Shown one piece after another: positions 29,309 to 40,747 of a stretch of 64,000 nt of DNA. The DNA comes from Pseudomonas sp. B21_DOA (GTDB taxonomy: Bacteria; Pseudomonadota; Gammaproteobacteria; Pseudomonadales; Pseudomonadaceae). The position numbers were made by a program, and so were the translations under genes. Where the stretch lies: positions 5,704,001 through 5,768,000 of the forward strand of contig CP086683.1 of assembly GCA_030544685.1 (NCBI GenBank), given 5' to 3'. The first letter of the stretch is position 1, and each line of letters opens with the position of its first letter. The notes under the pieces are model-generated. The model did not search any database and was not told where the DNA came from. It was given only the letters and a program-made list of their open reading frames with translations.

Positions 29309-30886
29309 TCACTCCCACTCAATCGTCGCCGGCGGCTTGCTCGACACGTCATACGTAACGCGCGAGATGCCTTCGATTTCGTTGATGATGCGGCCGGAGA
29401 CGGTTTCCAGCAGTTCGTAAGGCAGGTGTGCCCAACGCGCGGTCATGAAGTCGATGGTTTCCACGGCACGCAGGGCCACGACCCAGGCGTAACGACGGCC
29501 ATCGCCGACCACGCCGACCGATTTGACTGGCTGGAACACCACGAACGCCTGGCTGACCTTGTGGTACCAGTCGGCCTTGCGCAGTTCTTCGATGAAGATG
29601 TGGTCGGCGCGACGCAGCAGGTCGGCGTATTCCTTCTTCACTTCACCGAGGATGCGCACGCCCAGGCCCGGGCCTGGGAACGGGTGACGGTAGACCATGT
29701 CGTACGGCAGGCCCAGCTCCAGGCCAAGGCGACGGACTTCGTCTTTGAAGAGTTCGCGCAGTGGTTCGACCAGTTTCAGGTTCATTTCTTCCGGCAGGCC
29801 GCCCACGTTGTGGTGCGACTTGATCACGTGGGCCTTGCCGCTTTTCGCGCCAGCCGACTCGATCACGTCCGGGTAGATGGTGCCCTGAGCGAGGTACTTG
29901 ATGTTGTCCAGCTTGCAGGATTCGGCATCGAACACGTCGATGAAGGTGCGGCCGATGATCTTGCGCTTCTTCTCCGGGTCGGCTTCGCCGGCCAGGTTGT
30001 TGAGGAACTGCTCCTCAGCGTTGGCGCGGATCACCTTGACGCCCATGTTCTCGGCGAACATGGCCATCACTTGCTCGCCTTCGTGCAGACGCAGCAGACC
30101 GTTGTCGACGAAGACGCAGGTCAGTTGATCGCCAATGGCTTTGTGCAGCAGTGCGGCAACCACCGAGGAGTCAACGCCACCGGACAGGCCCAGCAGCACG
30201 TTGTCGGTGCCGACCTGGGCGCGGATGTTGGCGATGGCGTCTTCAGCGATCTTCGACGGCGTCCACAGGGCTTCACAGCCGCAGATGTCGAGCACGAAGC
30301 GCGACAGGATGCGACCGCCCTGCTTGGTGTGGGTCACTTCCGGGTGGAACTGCACGCCGTAGTAAGCGCGGTCGTCGTTGAACATACCGGCGATCGGGCA
30401 GCTCGGGGTGCTGGCGAGGATGTGGAAGTCTTCCGGCATCTTGGTGACTTTGTCACCGTGGCTCATCCACACGTCGAGGCCGAACAGGCCGTCGGCATCG
30501 ATGTGGTCTTCGATGCCGTCGAGCAGGCGGCTCTTGCCGACCACGTCAACGCGGGCGTAACCGAACTCACGCAGTTCGGAACCTTCCACCTTGCCGCCCA
30601 GTTGCTCGGCCATGGTCTGCATGCCGTAGCAGATGCCGAAGACCGGAACGCCGAGGTCGAACACCGCCTGCGGGCAGCGGGGGCTGTTGGCTTCGTGCAC
30701 GGACTCGGGGCCGCCGGCGAGGATGACGCCTTTAGGGGCGAATTCGCGGATCGCATCTTCGTCCATGTCGAACGGGTGCAGTTCGCAGTACACGCCGATC
30801 TCGCGCACGCGGCGGGCAATCAGCTGGGTGTATTGCGAACCGAAGTCGAGGATCAGGATGCGGTGAGCGTGAATGTCGAGGGCCAT
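29309..30886 (-). CDS. guaA: GMP synthase (glutamine-hydrolysing)
   Basis: The product is 525 residues. It aminates XMP to GMP. The class I glutamine amidotransferase domain has the catalytic Cys in [17 protein letters not shown]. The ATP-pyrophosphatase P-loop is [20 protein letters not shown]. The C-terminal dimerisation domain ends in PPATIEWE, as in the family. It follows guaB by 80 bases on the same strand, the normal guaBA operon. Confidence 0.97.
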   Translation of the reverse strand: MALDIHAHRILILDFGSQYTQLIARRVREIGVYCELHPFDMDEDAIREFAPKGVILAGGPESVHEANSPRCPQAVFDLGVPVFGICYGMQTMAEQLGGKVEGSELREFGYARVDVVGKSRLLDGIEDHIDADGLFGLDVWMSHGDKVTKMPEDFHILASTPSCPIAGMFNDDRAYYGVQFHPEVTHTKQGGRILSRFVLDICGCEALWTPSKIAEDAIANIRAQVGTDNVLLGLSGGVDSSVVAALLHKAIGDQLTCVFVDNGLLRLHEGEQVMAMFAENMGVKVIRANAEEQFLNNLAGEADPEKKRKIIGRTFIDVFDAESCKLDNIKYLAQGTIYPDVIESAGAKSGKAHVIKSHHNVGGLPEEMNLKLVEPLRELFKDEVRRLGLELGLPYDMVYRHPFPGPGLGVRILGEVKKEYADLLRRADHIFIEELRKADWYHKVSQAFVVFQPVKSVGVVGDGRRYAWVVALRAVETIDFMTARWAHLPYELLETVSGRIINEIEGISRVTYDVSSKPPATIEWE

Positions 30887-30966
30887 GACTCATTCTCATG
30901 TAGTGAATCAGAAACAACTCGGGGCTGAATGAACAGCCCCGGTGATTTAACGTTTTGCTGGAAGCC

Positions 30967-32514
<1,548 letters not shown>

Positions 32515-32541
32515 CTAATTGATAGATGGGAAAGCCCGGCC

Positions 32542-33090
32542 CTACAGCTCCACCTTGACCCAGGAGACAGGTTGATCGAGCCAATCGGCGAACTCGTCGA
32601 TAAAGCTCTGCTTGAACCCCGCCTCCAGCCAATTATTGAAAATGAAGCCGAGATTGGAAAACGCGCATTCCTGCAAAAACAGGAAGCCGTTGATGTCGTC
32701 CTCGTGCCCGCACTCCGGGCAGGTGAAATTGTCGGTGCGCTCTGGAAACCAGTCTTCAAGACTTTCGAACAGCGCCTCGCCCACTTCGCGGCGACACTCG
32801 GCACAACCGGCTTCTTCGAGAAAGCCCTTGGCCGGGGTGTAGATGCAGCGTTTGGTGACGATCTCCAGGCCGTTGATCGGCTCGCCGAACGGCAGCGCCT
32901 CGGGATGCAACACCACCGCGCGCGCGCCGTCAGCGATCGCGTGAGCCATGCGATTGCCGGTGCGCCCGCAAGTGGTCAATTGCTCTTCGACGATGTTCTT
33001 GCGCACCAGCCAGCGCACGATCGCCCGCGCCCGGGGTTCGTGCACCGGAAGGGTGGAGATTTTCGGGACGATGATGCTTTGCGAGTTCAT
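32542..33090 (-). CDS. Conserved hypothetical zinc-ribbon protein
   Basis: The product is 182 residues. I do not recognise a function. The start ATG 33090 (MNSQSIIVPKISTLPVHEPR) begins the ordered part, while an upstream frame reads back into a REP element. Cysteines CAECRREVG and FTCPECGHED look like a zinc ribbon in the second half. The rest is mixed and soluble, without signal or membrane segments. Homologues in pseudomonads are sometimes labelled as sugar ABC transporter ATPase, which the sequence does not support because no P-loop is present. Confidence 0.7.
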   Translation of the reverse strand: MNSQSIIVPKISTLPVHEPRARAIVRWLVRKNIVEEQLTTCGRTGNRMAHAIADGARAVVLHPEALPFGEPINGLEIVTKRCIYTPAKGFLEEAGCAECRREVGEALFESLEDWFPERTDNFTCPECGHEDDINGFLFLQECAFSNLGFIFNNWLEAGFKQSFIDEFADWLDQPVSWVKVEL

Positions 33091-33130
33091 GGTGGAGCCT
33101 GCGACGTCAAATGGAAGTTCTGCGGTGCTC

Positions 33131-33240
33131 ACTCCGCCGTCTTCGCGGGCAAGCCCGCTCCCACAGGGATCTCGGTCGATCACAAAGGTTGTGTACACCA
33201 GAGAAACCTGTGGGAGCGGGCTTGCCCGCGATGGCGTCAG
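33131..33240. repeat. REP pair, tail-to-tail, class GCGGGCTTGCCCGC
   Basis: CTTCGCGGGCAAGCCCGCTC and the inverse GGGAGCGGGCTTGCCCGCGA are separated by about 50 bases. This is a different core class from GAGCCTGCTCGC. Confidence 0.88.
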
Positions 33241-33274
33241 TGCGGCCGGCAGCTTAATCCCTGAAGAAATCCGG

Positions 33275-34051
33275 TCAAGTGCTGAAATAGCGCACGATCA
33301 ACGCGATCCCGCTGGCCAGCACCAGCCACGTCACCAGCCGCACAAATGCCTCGCGGGACAATCTCAGGGTCAGCCGCCGACCGATCCACAAGCCCAGCGC
33401 CATCGCCGGCAACAGACACAGCGCCAACATCAACAAGGGTAGCTCGGCATATACACCGGCGATGACAAACAGGCTCAAGCGCACCACGGTGCTGCAACTG
33501 ATCAACGCACTTTGCGTGGCCCGCGCCGCTTCCTTGGGCAGGCGGCTGTTCAGATAGATCGCATAAAGAAAGCCGCCACTGCCAAACAACGCGCCGAACA
33601 ACCCGCCCACCGTGCCCATCGGCAGCGCCCACGCCGCCGACAACTGCGCCGGCCGCGCTTTTACCCACAGGCTGTAAACCGCGTAGGCGCTGATGAACAA
33701 GCCCATCAACAGCAGCAACAGATCGGATTTCAGATTGAGCAGGAAGATCACCCCCAGCGTGCAGCCGATCGCCATGCACGGCAACAGCCTGAGCAGTTCC
33801 GGTTTGGCGACTTCGCGCCGCGAGGGCAGCAGATTGCCGAATGCCGCGACGAAATCCAGCAGCACCAGCAGCGGTACGATCTTCGACAGTGGCATGAACA
33901 GAATCAGAATCGGCCCCGCGACCAGCGCCGTGCCGAAACCGGCGATGCCGAAGACAATGTAGGCCAGGGCGATGGCCACCGCGATGACCGCCCAACCGCC
34001 CGCGCCCCACGACCACGCCCCCAATAGCTCCATCATGCTCATCGTCCGCAT
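33275..34051 (-). CDS. TauE/SafE-family anion exporter
   Basis: The product is 258 residues with about eight membrane helices (VIAVAIALAYIVFGIAGFGT, LVLLDFVAAFGNLLPS, MGTVGGLFGALFGSGGFLYA). The repeated GFGTALVAGP and GLFGALFGSGG motifs are characteristic of TauE/SafE. These proteins move sulfite, sulfoacetate or related organic anions. The substrate cannot be told here. It stands alone between two REP clusters. Confidence 0.85.
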   Translation of the reverse strand: MRTMSMMELLGAWSWGAGGWAVIAVAIALAYIVFGIAGFGTALVAGPILILFMPLSKIVPLLVLLDFVAAFGNLLPSRREVAKPELLRLLPCMAIGCTLGVIFLLNLKSDLLLLLMGLFISAYAVYSLWVKARPAQLSAAWALPMGTVGGLFGALFGSGGFLYAIYLNSRLPKEAARATQSALISCSTVVRLSLFVIAGVYAELPLLMLALCLLPAMALGLWIGRRLTLRLSREAFVRLVTWLVLASGIALIVRYFST

Positions 34052-34117
34052 CCTTTATAAGACCGCGCTGACTGTAGCCAGTAGCGGGCGGCACGACCAG
34101 ATATCAAATTGATCCCA

Positions 34118-34206
34118 TGTAGGAGCGAGCCTGCTCGCGAAGGCGGAGTGTCATCCCCGTTGTTGTCCGCTGACACAATGCTTTCGCGAGCAGGCTCGCT
34201 CCCACA
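34118..34206. repeat. REP doublet (REPIN), class GAGCGAGC
   Basis: GTAGGAGCGAGCCTGCTCGC and its inverse flank a spacer in the divergent gap before xseA. Confidence 0.9.
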
Positions 34207-34262
34207 GGGTTTTGTGTGGGTGTCATGGTGATTGGCGGGCAAATGCCTTTAAACTGCGCCCC

Positions 34263-35642
34263 ATGATTAAAGATCCCTTTGCAAGACTTGGCCTGGACCG
34301 TGAAGTCCTGACCGTCAGCCAGCTCAACGGCCGCGCGCGGGTGTTGCTGGAAGACGTGTTCAGCAATATCTGGGTCGAAGGCGAAATCTCCAACCTCGCG
34401 CGCCCGGCGTCCGGCCACGTCTACTTCACCCTCAAGGACAGCGGCGCGCAGGTGCGTTGCGCATTGTTCCGGCAGAACGCCGCCCGCGTGCGCCAAGCGT
34501 TGAAGGACGGTCTGGCGGTCAAGGTGCGCGGCAAGGTTTCGCTGTTCGAAGGCCGTGGCGACTATCAGCTGATACTCGACACCGTGGAGCCGGCCGGTGA
34601 CGGCGCGCTGCGTCTGGCCTTCGATGCGCTGAAGGAAAAGCTCAGCGCCGAAGGCCTGTTCAGTGCCGAGCGCAAAGTGCCGCTGCCCGCGCATCCGCAG
34701 CGCATCGGCATCATCAGTTCGCCGACCGGCGCCGTGATTCGCGACATCATCAGCGTGTTCCGCCGCCGTGCGCCGCAGGTGCAACTGACCCTGATACCGA
34801 CTGCCGTACAAGGCCGCGAAGCCACTGCGCAAATCGTCCGCGCGCTGAAAATGGCCGATGCCCGCGGCTTCGACGCACTGATCCTCGCCCGTGGCGGCGG
34901 CTCGCTGGAAGACCTCTGGTGCTTCAACGAAGAAGCCGTGGCGCGCGCGGTCGATGCCTGCGTGACGCCGATCGTCAGTGCCGTCGGCCATGAAACCGAT
35001 GTGTCGATCAGCGACTTTGTTGCCGACGTCCGCGCACCGACGCCCTCGGCCGCCGCTGAACTGCTCGCCCCGGATTCCAGCCATCTGATCCGTCAGGTCG
35101 AAAGCCTGCACCGGCGTCTGGTGATGCGCATGCGTGATCGCTTGATGCGTGATCGCCTGCGTCTGGAAGGCATGGCCCGGCGGCTGCGGCATCCTGGTGA
35201 GCGTCTGCGCCAGCAGGCGCAACGTCTGGATGATCTGGACATGCGCATGCGCCGGGCCTTCGAACGCAGCCTCAATACCCGCCGCGAACGCCTGATCCGT
35301 CTGGAAACCCGTCTCGCCGGGCAACATCCGGGGCGCCAACTGGCCATGCTTCGCCAGCGCCTCGACAGCCTCGCCGAGCGCCTGCCCCGGGCCATGCGCG
35401 ATGCTCTGAAACAGCGTTGGCAGCAATTGCACAGTCAGATGCAGACCCTGCACGTGGTCAGCCCGTTGGCGACTCTCGGTCGTGGTTACAGCATCCTGCT
35501 CGACGAGCGCGGCCACGCGATTCGCAATGCTGCGCAGACCCACACCGGCCAGCGTCTGAGAGCCAAACTCGGCGAAGGCGAACTGCAAGTGCGCGTCGAG
35601 GACAATCACCTGACGCCCGTCACCCTCTCTTTACTGGACTGA
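34263..35642 (+). CDS. xseA: Exodeoxyribonuclease VII large subunit
   Basis: The product is 459 residues. The OB-fold (LTVSQLNGRARVLLEDVFSN, then VEGEISNLARP and SGHVYFTLKD) is followed by the catalytic core (IGIISSPTGAVIRDIISVF, LILARGGGSLEDLWCFNEE, VGHETDVSISDFVADVRAPT) and a long Arg-rich coiled coil (about 280-400). It degrades single-stranded DNA to oligonucleotides with XseB, which is not in this window. ATG 34263 is chosen because homologues start at MIKDPF. Confidence 0.95.
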   Translation: MIKDPFARLGLDREVLTVSQLNGRARVLLEDVFSNIWVEGEISNLARPASGHVYFTLKDSGAQVRCALFRQNAARVRQALKDGLAVKVRGKVSLFEGRGDYQLILDTVEPAGDGALRLAFDALKEKLSAEGLFSAERKVPLPAHPQRIGIISSPTGAVIRDIISVFRRRAPQVQLTLIPTAVQGREATAQIVRALKMADARGFDALILARGGGSLEDLWCFNEEAVARAVDACVTPIVSAVGHETDVSISDFVADVRAPTPSAAAELLAPDSSHLIRQVESLHRRLVMRMRDRLMRDRLRLEGMARRLRHPGERLRQQAQRLDDLDMRMRRAFERSLNTRRERLIRLETRLAGQHPGRQLAMLRQRLDSLAERLPRAMRDALKQRWQQLHSQMQTLHVVSPLATLGRGYSILLDERGHAIRNAAQTHTGQRLRAKLGEGELQVRVEDNHLTPVTLSLLD

Positions 35643-35645
35643 TCC

Positions 35646-36467
35646 ATGCCGCGTTTTCTCGCTTCGCTGCTGTTGCTCTGCCTGACCTTCAACGCCCACG
35701 CCGACAGTTACATCACCCGGCTGCTGAACAAACCGGTGCCGGGCGGCGTCGCCGTGGTGGATCTGGGCACGGCCGCGCAGGCGCCGAAAGCCACTTATCA
35801 GGGCAAACCGGTGCTGGTGGTCAAAGAGCAGAACAACTGGCTGGCGATCGTTGGCGTGCCGCTGACGGTAAAGCCTGGCGCGCAGCAGATCAGCAGTGGC
35901 GGGCGCAATCTGGCCTTCACCGTGGGCAGCAAGAAATATCCGGAACAGCACATCACCCTGAAGAACAAACAGCAGGTCAATCCGAACGCCGAGAACCTCA
36001 AGCGCATCGAGGGTGAACTGGCGGAACAGATCGCGGCTTACCGCACTTTCAGCCCGAACACGCCGAGCAATCTGCTGCTGGACAAGCCTGTAAACGGGCC
36101 GCTTTCGAGCAAGTTCGGTGTGCGTCGCTTCTTCAATGGCGAAGAGCGTAATCCTCATGCCGGTCTCGATTTCGCAGTGCCCGCGGGCACGCCAATCAAG
36201 ACCCCGGCGGCGGGCAAGGTGATTCTGATCGGCAATTACTTCTTCAACGGCAACACGGTGTTTGTTGACCATGGCCAGGGCTTTATCAGCATGTTCTGCC
36301 ATATGTCGAAGATCGACGTGAAGAAAGGCCAGCAACTGGCGCGCGGCGCGGTGGTCGGCAAGGTTGGCGCCACAGGGCGGGCAACCGGGCCGCATATGCA
36401 TTGGAACGTCAGCCTGAATGACGCGCGGGTGGATCCGGCGATATTCATTGGTGCGTTTCAACCGTAA
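35646..36467 (+). CDS. M23-family peptidoglycan endopeptidase
   Basis: The product is 273 residues with a signal peptide (MPRFLASLLLLCLTFNAHA). The N-terminal half is a beta-rich region (VPLTVKPGAQQISS). The C-terminal LytM domain has the zinc ligands in NPHAGLDFAVPAG (about 171-175) and GPHMHWNVSL (about 251-253). The zinc site is complete, so it should be an active D,D-endopeptidase in the periplasm. It starts 3 bases after xseA ends and may share its transcript. Confidence 0.9.
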   Translation: MPRFLASLLLLCLTFNAHADSYITRLLNKPVPGGVAVVDLGTAAQAPKATYQGKPVLVVKEQNNWLAIVGVPLTVKPGAQQISSGGRNLAFTVGSKKYPEQHITLKNKQQVNPNAENLKRIEGELAEQIAAYRTFSPNTPSNLLLDKPVNGPLSSKFGVRRFFNGEERNPHAGLDFAVPAGTPIKTPAAGKVILIGNYFFNGNTVFVDHGQGFISMFCHMSKIDVKKGQQLARGAVVGKVGATGRATGPHMHWNVSLNDARVDPAIFIGAFQP

Positions 36468-36490
36468 TCGTTGTGTCGAGGCTGCTGGCC

Positions 36491-36582
36491 TCTTCGCGGG
36501 CAAGCCCGCTCCCACAGTGTCCGTGTCGTACTAAAATCTCATGTACACCCGAATAACCTGTGGGAGTGGGCTTGCCCGCGAA
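36491..36582. repeat. REP pair, tail-to-tail, class GCGGGCTTGCCCGC
   Basis: TTCGCGGGCAAGCCCGCTCC and the inverse GGGAGTGGGCTTGCCCGCGA lie about 46 bases apart after the M23 gene. Confidence 0.88.
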
Positions 36583-36777
36583 TGCGCCCTGACCAACACC
36601 ACAAGGCACCATGACACACCGCCGGCTCGATTGCGCCCCTACCAAGCCCCACGCAAAAATAACGATACTCGAGTGAATCAGGCGCAATAAAATCGCGCAA
36701 AATCGCGACTTTCGGGTATTCCTCTCAATTTTTTCCGACTGCTTGCCATCCTTTCCCTCGCGGTTAGGGTTGAAGCC

Positions 36778-36855
36778 ATGAAAACCTCTCACACCCTCAT
36801 TCAGCTTCGCCAGCACCGCAGCCTGTGCCTCGTCAGTGCACGACTGCCAGGCTGA
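36778..36855 (+). CDS. Candidate leucine-rich leader peptide of leuA
   Basis: A 25-codon frame ([12 protein letters not shown]... ending ...SARLPG) starts 167 bases before leuA after AGGGTTGAAGCC. Five of 25 codons are leucine, three of them clustered around LCLV with a nearby Leu and Arg. The remaining 90 bases to leuA contain a GGCCG/CGGCC stem (about 36908-36925) but no classic T-run terminator. Translation-sensitive control of leuA is inferred from position and composition only. Confidence 0.4.
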   Translation: MKTSHTLIQLRQHRSLCLVSARLPG

Positions 36856-36944
36856 ATCGCTGCGCCTCGTCCCACGCTTTTCCAAGAACATTCGTTCAAC
36901 CGGCAGGCCGCCTCTTTTCGGCCCAGACAACAAGGAATTTCCCG

Positions 36945-38624
36945 ATGAGCATGCTCAAAGACCCGTCTTCGAAATACCGCGCGTTTCCCGTCATCAACCT
37001 GCCGGATCGCACCTGGCCGTCGAAGACCATCGACGCCGCGCCGATCTGGTGCAGCTCCGACCTGCGTGACGGCAACCAGTCGCTGATCGAGCCAATGGAC
37101 GCGGCGAAGAAGCTGCGCTTCTGGAAAACCCTGGTGCAAGTCGGTGTGAAGGAAATCGAAGCGTCGTTCCCCGCCGCGTCGCAAACCGACTTCGACTTCG
37201 TGCGTACCCTGATCGAAGAAGGCCACATCCCCGACGACACCACCATTCAGGTGCTGACCCAGGGCCGTGAAGACCTGATCGAGCGCACTTTTGAATCCCT
37301 GCGCGGGGCGAAGAAAGCCATCGTTCACCTGTACAACGCCACCTCGCCTTCTTTCCGTCGCATCGTCTTCAACCAGGACAAGGACGGCATCAAGGCCATC
37401 GCGGTCAACGCCGCCAAGCTGTTCGTCAAATATGCGGCCATGCAGCCGGAAACCGAGTGGACCTTCGAATACTCGCCCGAAACCTTCAGCGCTACCGAGC
37501 TGGAATTCGCCAAAGAAGTCTGCGACGCCGTTATCGAGGTGTGGAACCCGACGCCTGAACACAAGATGATTCTCAACCTGCCGGCCACCGTTGAATGCGC
37601 GACGCCGAACGTTTACGCCGACCAGATCGAATGGTTCGGCCGCAACATCAACCGTCGTGACAGCGTGATCATCAGCCTGCACACCCACAACGACCGTGGC
37701 ACCGGCGTCGCGGCCACAGAGCTGGGCCTGATGGCCGGCGCCGATCGCGTCGAAGGCTGCCTGTTCGGCAACGGCGAACGCACCGGTAACGTCGACCTCG
37801 TCACTGTCGCGCTGAACATGTACACCCAGGGCGTCGACCCTGAGCTGGATTTCTCCGACATCGACGGCGTGCGCAAGGTCGTCGAAGAGTGCAACCAGAT
37901 CCAGGTGCACCCGCGTCACCCGTATGTGGGCGACCTGGTGCACACCGCATTCTCCGGCTCGCACCAGGACGCAATCCGCAAGGGCTTCGCCCAGCAGAAA
38001 CCAGACACCTTGTGGGAGGTGCCGTACCTGCCGATCGACCCGGCCGACATCGGTCGCAGCTACGAAGCGGTGATCCGCGTCAACAGCCAGTCGGGCAAGG
38101 GCGGCATCGCTTACTTGCTGGAGCAGGAATACGGCATCAGCCTGCCACGGCGCATGCAGATCGAGTTCAGCCAGGTTGTGCAGCGTGAAACCGATCGCCT
38201 GGGCCTGGAGATGACCGCCAAGCAGATTCACTCGCTGTTGATCAGCGAATATCTGCAGGCCAACACTCCGTATGCGCTGGTCAGCCATCGTTTGCAGGAA
38301 GAGAACGGCAACAGCGCCGTCGAAGTCGAAGTGGCCAGCAAAGGTCAGGGCGAAACCAACCTGCACTGGCGCGGCAAGGGCAACGGCGCGCTGGAAGCCC
38401 TGGTCGCCGGCCTGCCGATTCCGGTGGAAATCATGGACTACAACGAACACGCAATCGGCGCGGGCACCAATGCCAAAGCAGCGGCCTATATCGAACTGCG
38501 AGTGAACGGTGAACGTGCAGTGCACGGCGTGGGTATCGATGAAAACATCACCACCGCCAGCTTCAAGGCATTGTTCAGCGCACTGAACCGCTCGCTGAGC
38601 CAGCCAGAGGCAAAAGCAGCGTAA
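36945..38624 (+). CDS. leuA: 2-isopropylmalate synthase
   Basis: The product is 559 residues, the longer LeuA class shared with fungi and actinobacteria. It makes 2-isopropylmalate from 2-oxoisovalerate and acetyl-CoA in leucine synthesis. The motifs are [17 protein letters not shown] near the N-terminus, [20 protein letters not shown] with metal ligands, and [13 protein letters not shown]. The C-terminal regulatory domain (about 430-550, including [18 protein letters not shown]) binds leucine. The start ATG 36945 has CAAGGAA at good spacing. A strong terminator follows. Confidence 0.96.
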   Translation: MSMLKDPSSKYRAFPVINLPDRTWPSKTIDAAPIWCSSDLRDGNQSLIEPMDAAKKLRFWKTLVQVGVKEIEASFPAASQTDFDFVRTLIEEGHIPDDTTIQVLTQGREDLIERTFESLRGAKKAIVHLYNATSPSFRRIVFNQDKDGIKAIAVNAAKLFVKYAAMQPETEWTFEYSPETFSATELEFAKEVCDAVIEVWNPTPEHKMILNLPATVECATPNVYADQIEWFGRNINRRDSVIISLHTHNDRGTGVAATELGLMAGADRVEGCLFGNGERTGNVDLVTVALNMYTQGVDPELDFSDIDGVRKVVEECNQIQVHPRHPYVGDLVHTAFSGSHQDAIRKGFAQQKPDTLWEVPYLPIDPADIGRSYEAVIRVNSQSGKGGIAYLLEQEYGISLPRRMQIEFSQVVQRETDRLGLEMTAKQIHSLLISEYLQANTPYALVSHRLQEENGNSAVEVEVASKGQGETNLHWRGKGNGALEALVAGLPIPVEIMDYNEHAIGAGTNAKAAAYIELRVNGERAVHGVGIDENITTASFKALFSALNRSLSQPEAKAA

Positions 38625-38642
38625 TCGACCGCTGAAATGCGA

Positions 38643-38676
38643 AAGGCCCCGGAGTGTGAGCTCCGGGGCCTTTTTT
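38643..38676 (+). terminator. Rho-independent terminator after leuA
   Basis: AAGGCCCCGGAG and CTCCGGGGCCTT form a long GC stem with loop TGTGAG, followed by a T run. Confidence 0.95.
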
Positions 38677-38689
38677 GTAGATCAAAGGA

Positions 38690-38799
38690 TGCGATCGTTC
38701 CCATGCTCCGCGTGGGAATGCCTCAAGGGACGCTCCGCGTCCAGTGACGCGGAGCGTCACGGGCTGCATTACCACGCAGAGCGTGGGAACGATCGGCTG
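38690..38799. repeat. Nested palindromic dispersed-type repeat
   Basis: GCGATCGTTCCCATGCTCCG at the left pairs with CGCAGAGCGTGGGAACGATC at the right. Inside, GGGACGCTCCGCGTCC and GACGCGGAGCGTCAC form a second stem. The whole 110 bases would fold into one long hairpin. I recognise the unit as recurring in fluorescens-group genomes. It sits between convergent genes. Confidence 0.65.
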
Positions 38800-38801
38800 C
38801 G

Positions 38802-39592
38802 TTAGGTGAACTCGAAAGTGTCGGCATCCAGGTTCGCCGGAAAGCGCTCGCGATACGCCGCCAACGGCGCAGCTTCCAGCACCACCTTGAACACGCCATC
38901 CGCCTCCCCGCCGCCAGCAACGTCTCGCCCTGGAAATCCAGCACCTGACTGTCGCCGGTATAGGCGAAGCCTTTGCCATCGCTGCCCACCCGATTGACCG
39001 CTGCCACGTAGCAGAGATTTTCAATCGCTCGTGCCGGCAGCAGGCGGTTCCAGTGCTGACGCCGTGCGCCCGGCCAATTGGCGGTGTACAGCAGCAGATC
39101 GGTGTCCTGCGCGTCCCTGCTCCACACCGGGAAGCGCAGGTCGTAGCAGATCAGCGGACGAATCCGCCAACCCTTGAGCTCGAACTGCACCTGCCGCTCG
39201 CCGGGCGTGTAATGGTTGTGCTCGCCGGCCATGCGGAACAGGTGACGCTTGTCGTAATGCAGCACTTCACCGTCCGGCCGCGCCCAGAGCAAGCGGTTGC
39301 GATGGCTGCCGTCAGCCGCCTGAATGATCACGCTGCCAGTGATGACCGCATTGAACTTCGCCGCCTGCGCCCGCAGCCATTTGCTGGTCGGGCCGTTTTC
39401 GGCTTCGGCGAGGGTTTCCGATTCCATGGAAAAACCGGTGGTGAACATCTCCGGGAGGATGATCAGATCGGCGCCCCGGGCCTGCTCCAGTAGCAGCTCG
39501 AAATGCTCAAGGTTGGCCTGCCGGTCGTGCCAGGCCAGGCTGGTCTGGATCAGCGCCAGGGTCAGGTCTGGCAATGCACTCAGATCACGCAT
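38802..39592 (-). CDS. Nitrilase-superfamily omega-amidase (YafV/Nit2-like), frameshifted
   Basis: The restored length is 263 residues. The catalytic triad is visible: Glu in IILPEMFTTGF, Lys in HYDKRHLFRM and Cys in PLICYDLRFPVW. It probably hydrolyses alpha-ketoglutaramate or alpha-ketosuccinamate made by the transaminase encoded just upstream, whose end it overlaps by 13 bases. The C-terminus is broken by a lost base in the C run 38906-38909. Restoring it changes AAGRRMACSRW into AAGEADGVFKVVLEAAPLAA and ends at FEFT. As written it would run on with an unnatural tail. Confidence 0.88.
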
Positions 39593-40728
39593 AGTTTCGC
39601 CGCCGCTTCACGCAGCGTCTCCTCGCGTTTGGCAAAGCACAGGCGTATCAGGCGCTGGCCTTGCGGTGGATGCTGGTAAAACACCGACACCGGAATGCTC
39701 GCGACACCGTGCTCGCGAGTCATCCACATGGCCATGTCGACATCATTGAGATCCGGACGGATCTGCGAATAATCGACCAGTTGGAAATAGGTGCCGGTGA
39801 CTCGGGTAAAACTGAAGCGCGAAGGCGCGAGCAGATCGCAGAACAGATCGCGCTTGGCCTGATAGAAACCCGGCAATTCTTCAACGTGCTCCGGGTGCTC
39901 AGCCATGTAATCGGCCAGCGCGTATTGCAGCGGCGTGACGCCACAGAAACTGACGTACTGATGCACCTTGCGCAATTCGGCGGTCAGCGCTGGCGGGGCG
40001 ACGACGTAGCCGGTTTTCCAGCCAGTGACGTGGTACGTCTTGCCGAAGGAACTGACCACGAACGCGCGCTGATACAGCTCTTCATGGGCCAGCACGCTGA
40101 CATGCGGGACGCCGTCGAAAACCAGATGCTCGTAGACTTCGTCGCTGATCAGATAGATGTCGCGATCGCGGATCAACGCCGCCAGTTGATCGAGTTCGGC
40201 GCGGCTGATCAAGGCGCCGCTGGGGTTATGCGGGGTGTTGATGACGATCATTCTCGTGCGCGGGCTCAGCGCCGCAGCGAGCTGATCGAAATCAATGGAG
40301 AAATCGTCCGGATTCAGTTGCACATGCACGCAACGACCACCGGCCAATTCCGTCGCCGGTGCGTAGCTGTCGTAGCACGGATCAAAGACGATGACTTCGT
40401 CGCCGCTGTGGATAACGGCCTGAATTGCGCAGAAGATCGCCTGGGTCGCGCCGGGCGTTACCGTCACTTCATGATCGGCATCGACAGTCACGCCGTAGCT
40501 GCGGGCGATCTTGGCCGCGATCTGCTGACGCAACGCCGGCAAACCGGTCATCGGTGAATACTGGTTGTGGCCACTGGCGATATGCCGCCCGACCGCATCA
40601 CGCAACGACTGCGGGCCGTCGAAATCCGGAAAACCCTGGGACAGGTTGATCGCGCCGGTCTGCGCCGCGAGCTGAGACATCTGCGTGAAAATAGTGATGC
40701 CGACATTCGGCAGCTTGCTGGTGATCAT
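39580..40728 (-). CDS. PLP-dependent methionine/glutamine aminotransferase (YbdL-like)
   Basis: The product is 382 residues, fold type I. LSQGFPDFDGPQSLRDAV opens the family. INTPHNPSGALISRAELDQL binds PLP, and SSFGKTYHVTGWKTGYV carries the Schiff-base Lys. YbdL and its relatives transfer amino groups from methionine or glutamine to 2-oxo acids. Coupling with the downstream omega-amidase makes the reaction irreversible, the known transaminase-omega-amidase route in methionine salvage. ATG 40728 is chosen because the upstream start would add residues encoded by repeat sequence. Confidence 0.92.
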   Translation of the reverse strand: MITSKLPNVGITIFTQMSQLAAQTGAINLSQGFPDFDGPQSLRDAVGRHIASGHNQYSPMTGLPALRQQIAAKIARSYGVTVDADHEVTVTPGATQAIFCAIQAVIHSGDEVIVFDPCYDSYAPATELAGGRCVHVQLNPDDFSIDFDQLAAALSPRTRMIVINTPHNPSGALISRAELDQLAALIRDRDIYLISDEVYEHLVFDGVPHVSVLAHEELYQRAFVVSSFGKTYHVTGWKTGYVVAPPALTAELRKVHQYVSFCGVTPLQYALADYMAEHPEHVEELPGFYQAKRDLFCDLLAPSRFSFTRVTGTYFQLVDYSQIRPDLNDVDMAMWMTREHGVASIPVSVFYQHPPQGQRLIRLCFAKREETLREAAAKLCVI

Positions 40729-40747
40729 CGGGAGCCCCTTGCAGGTA

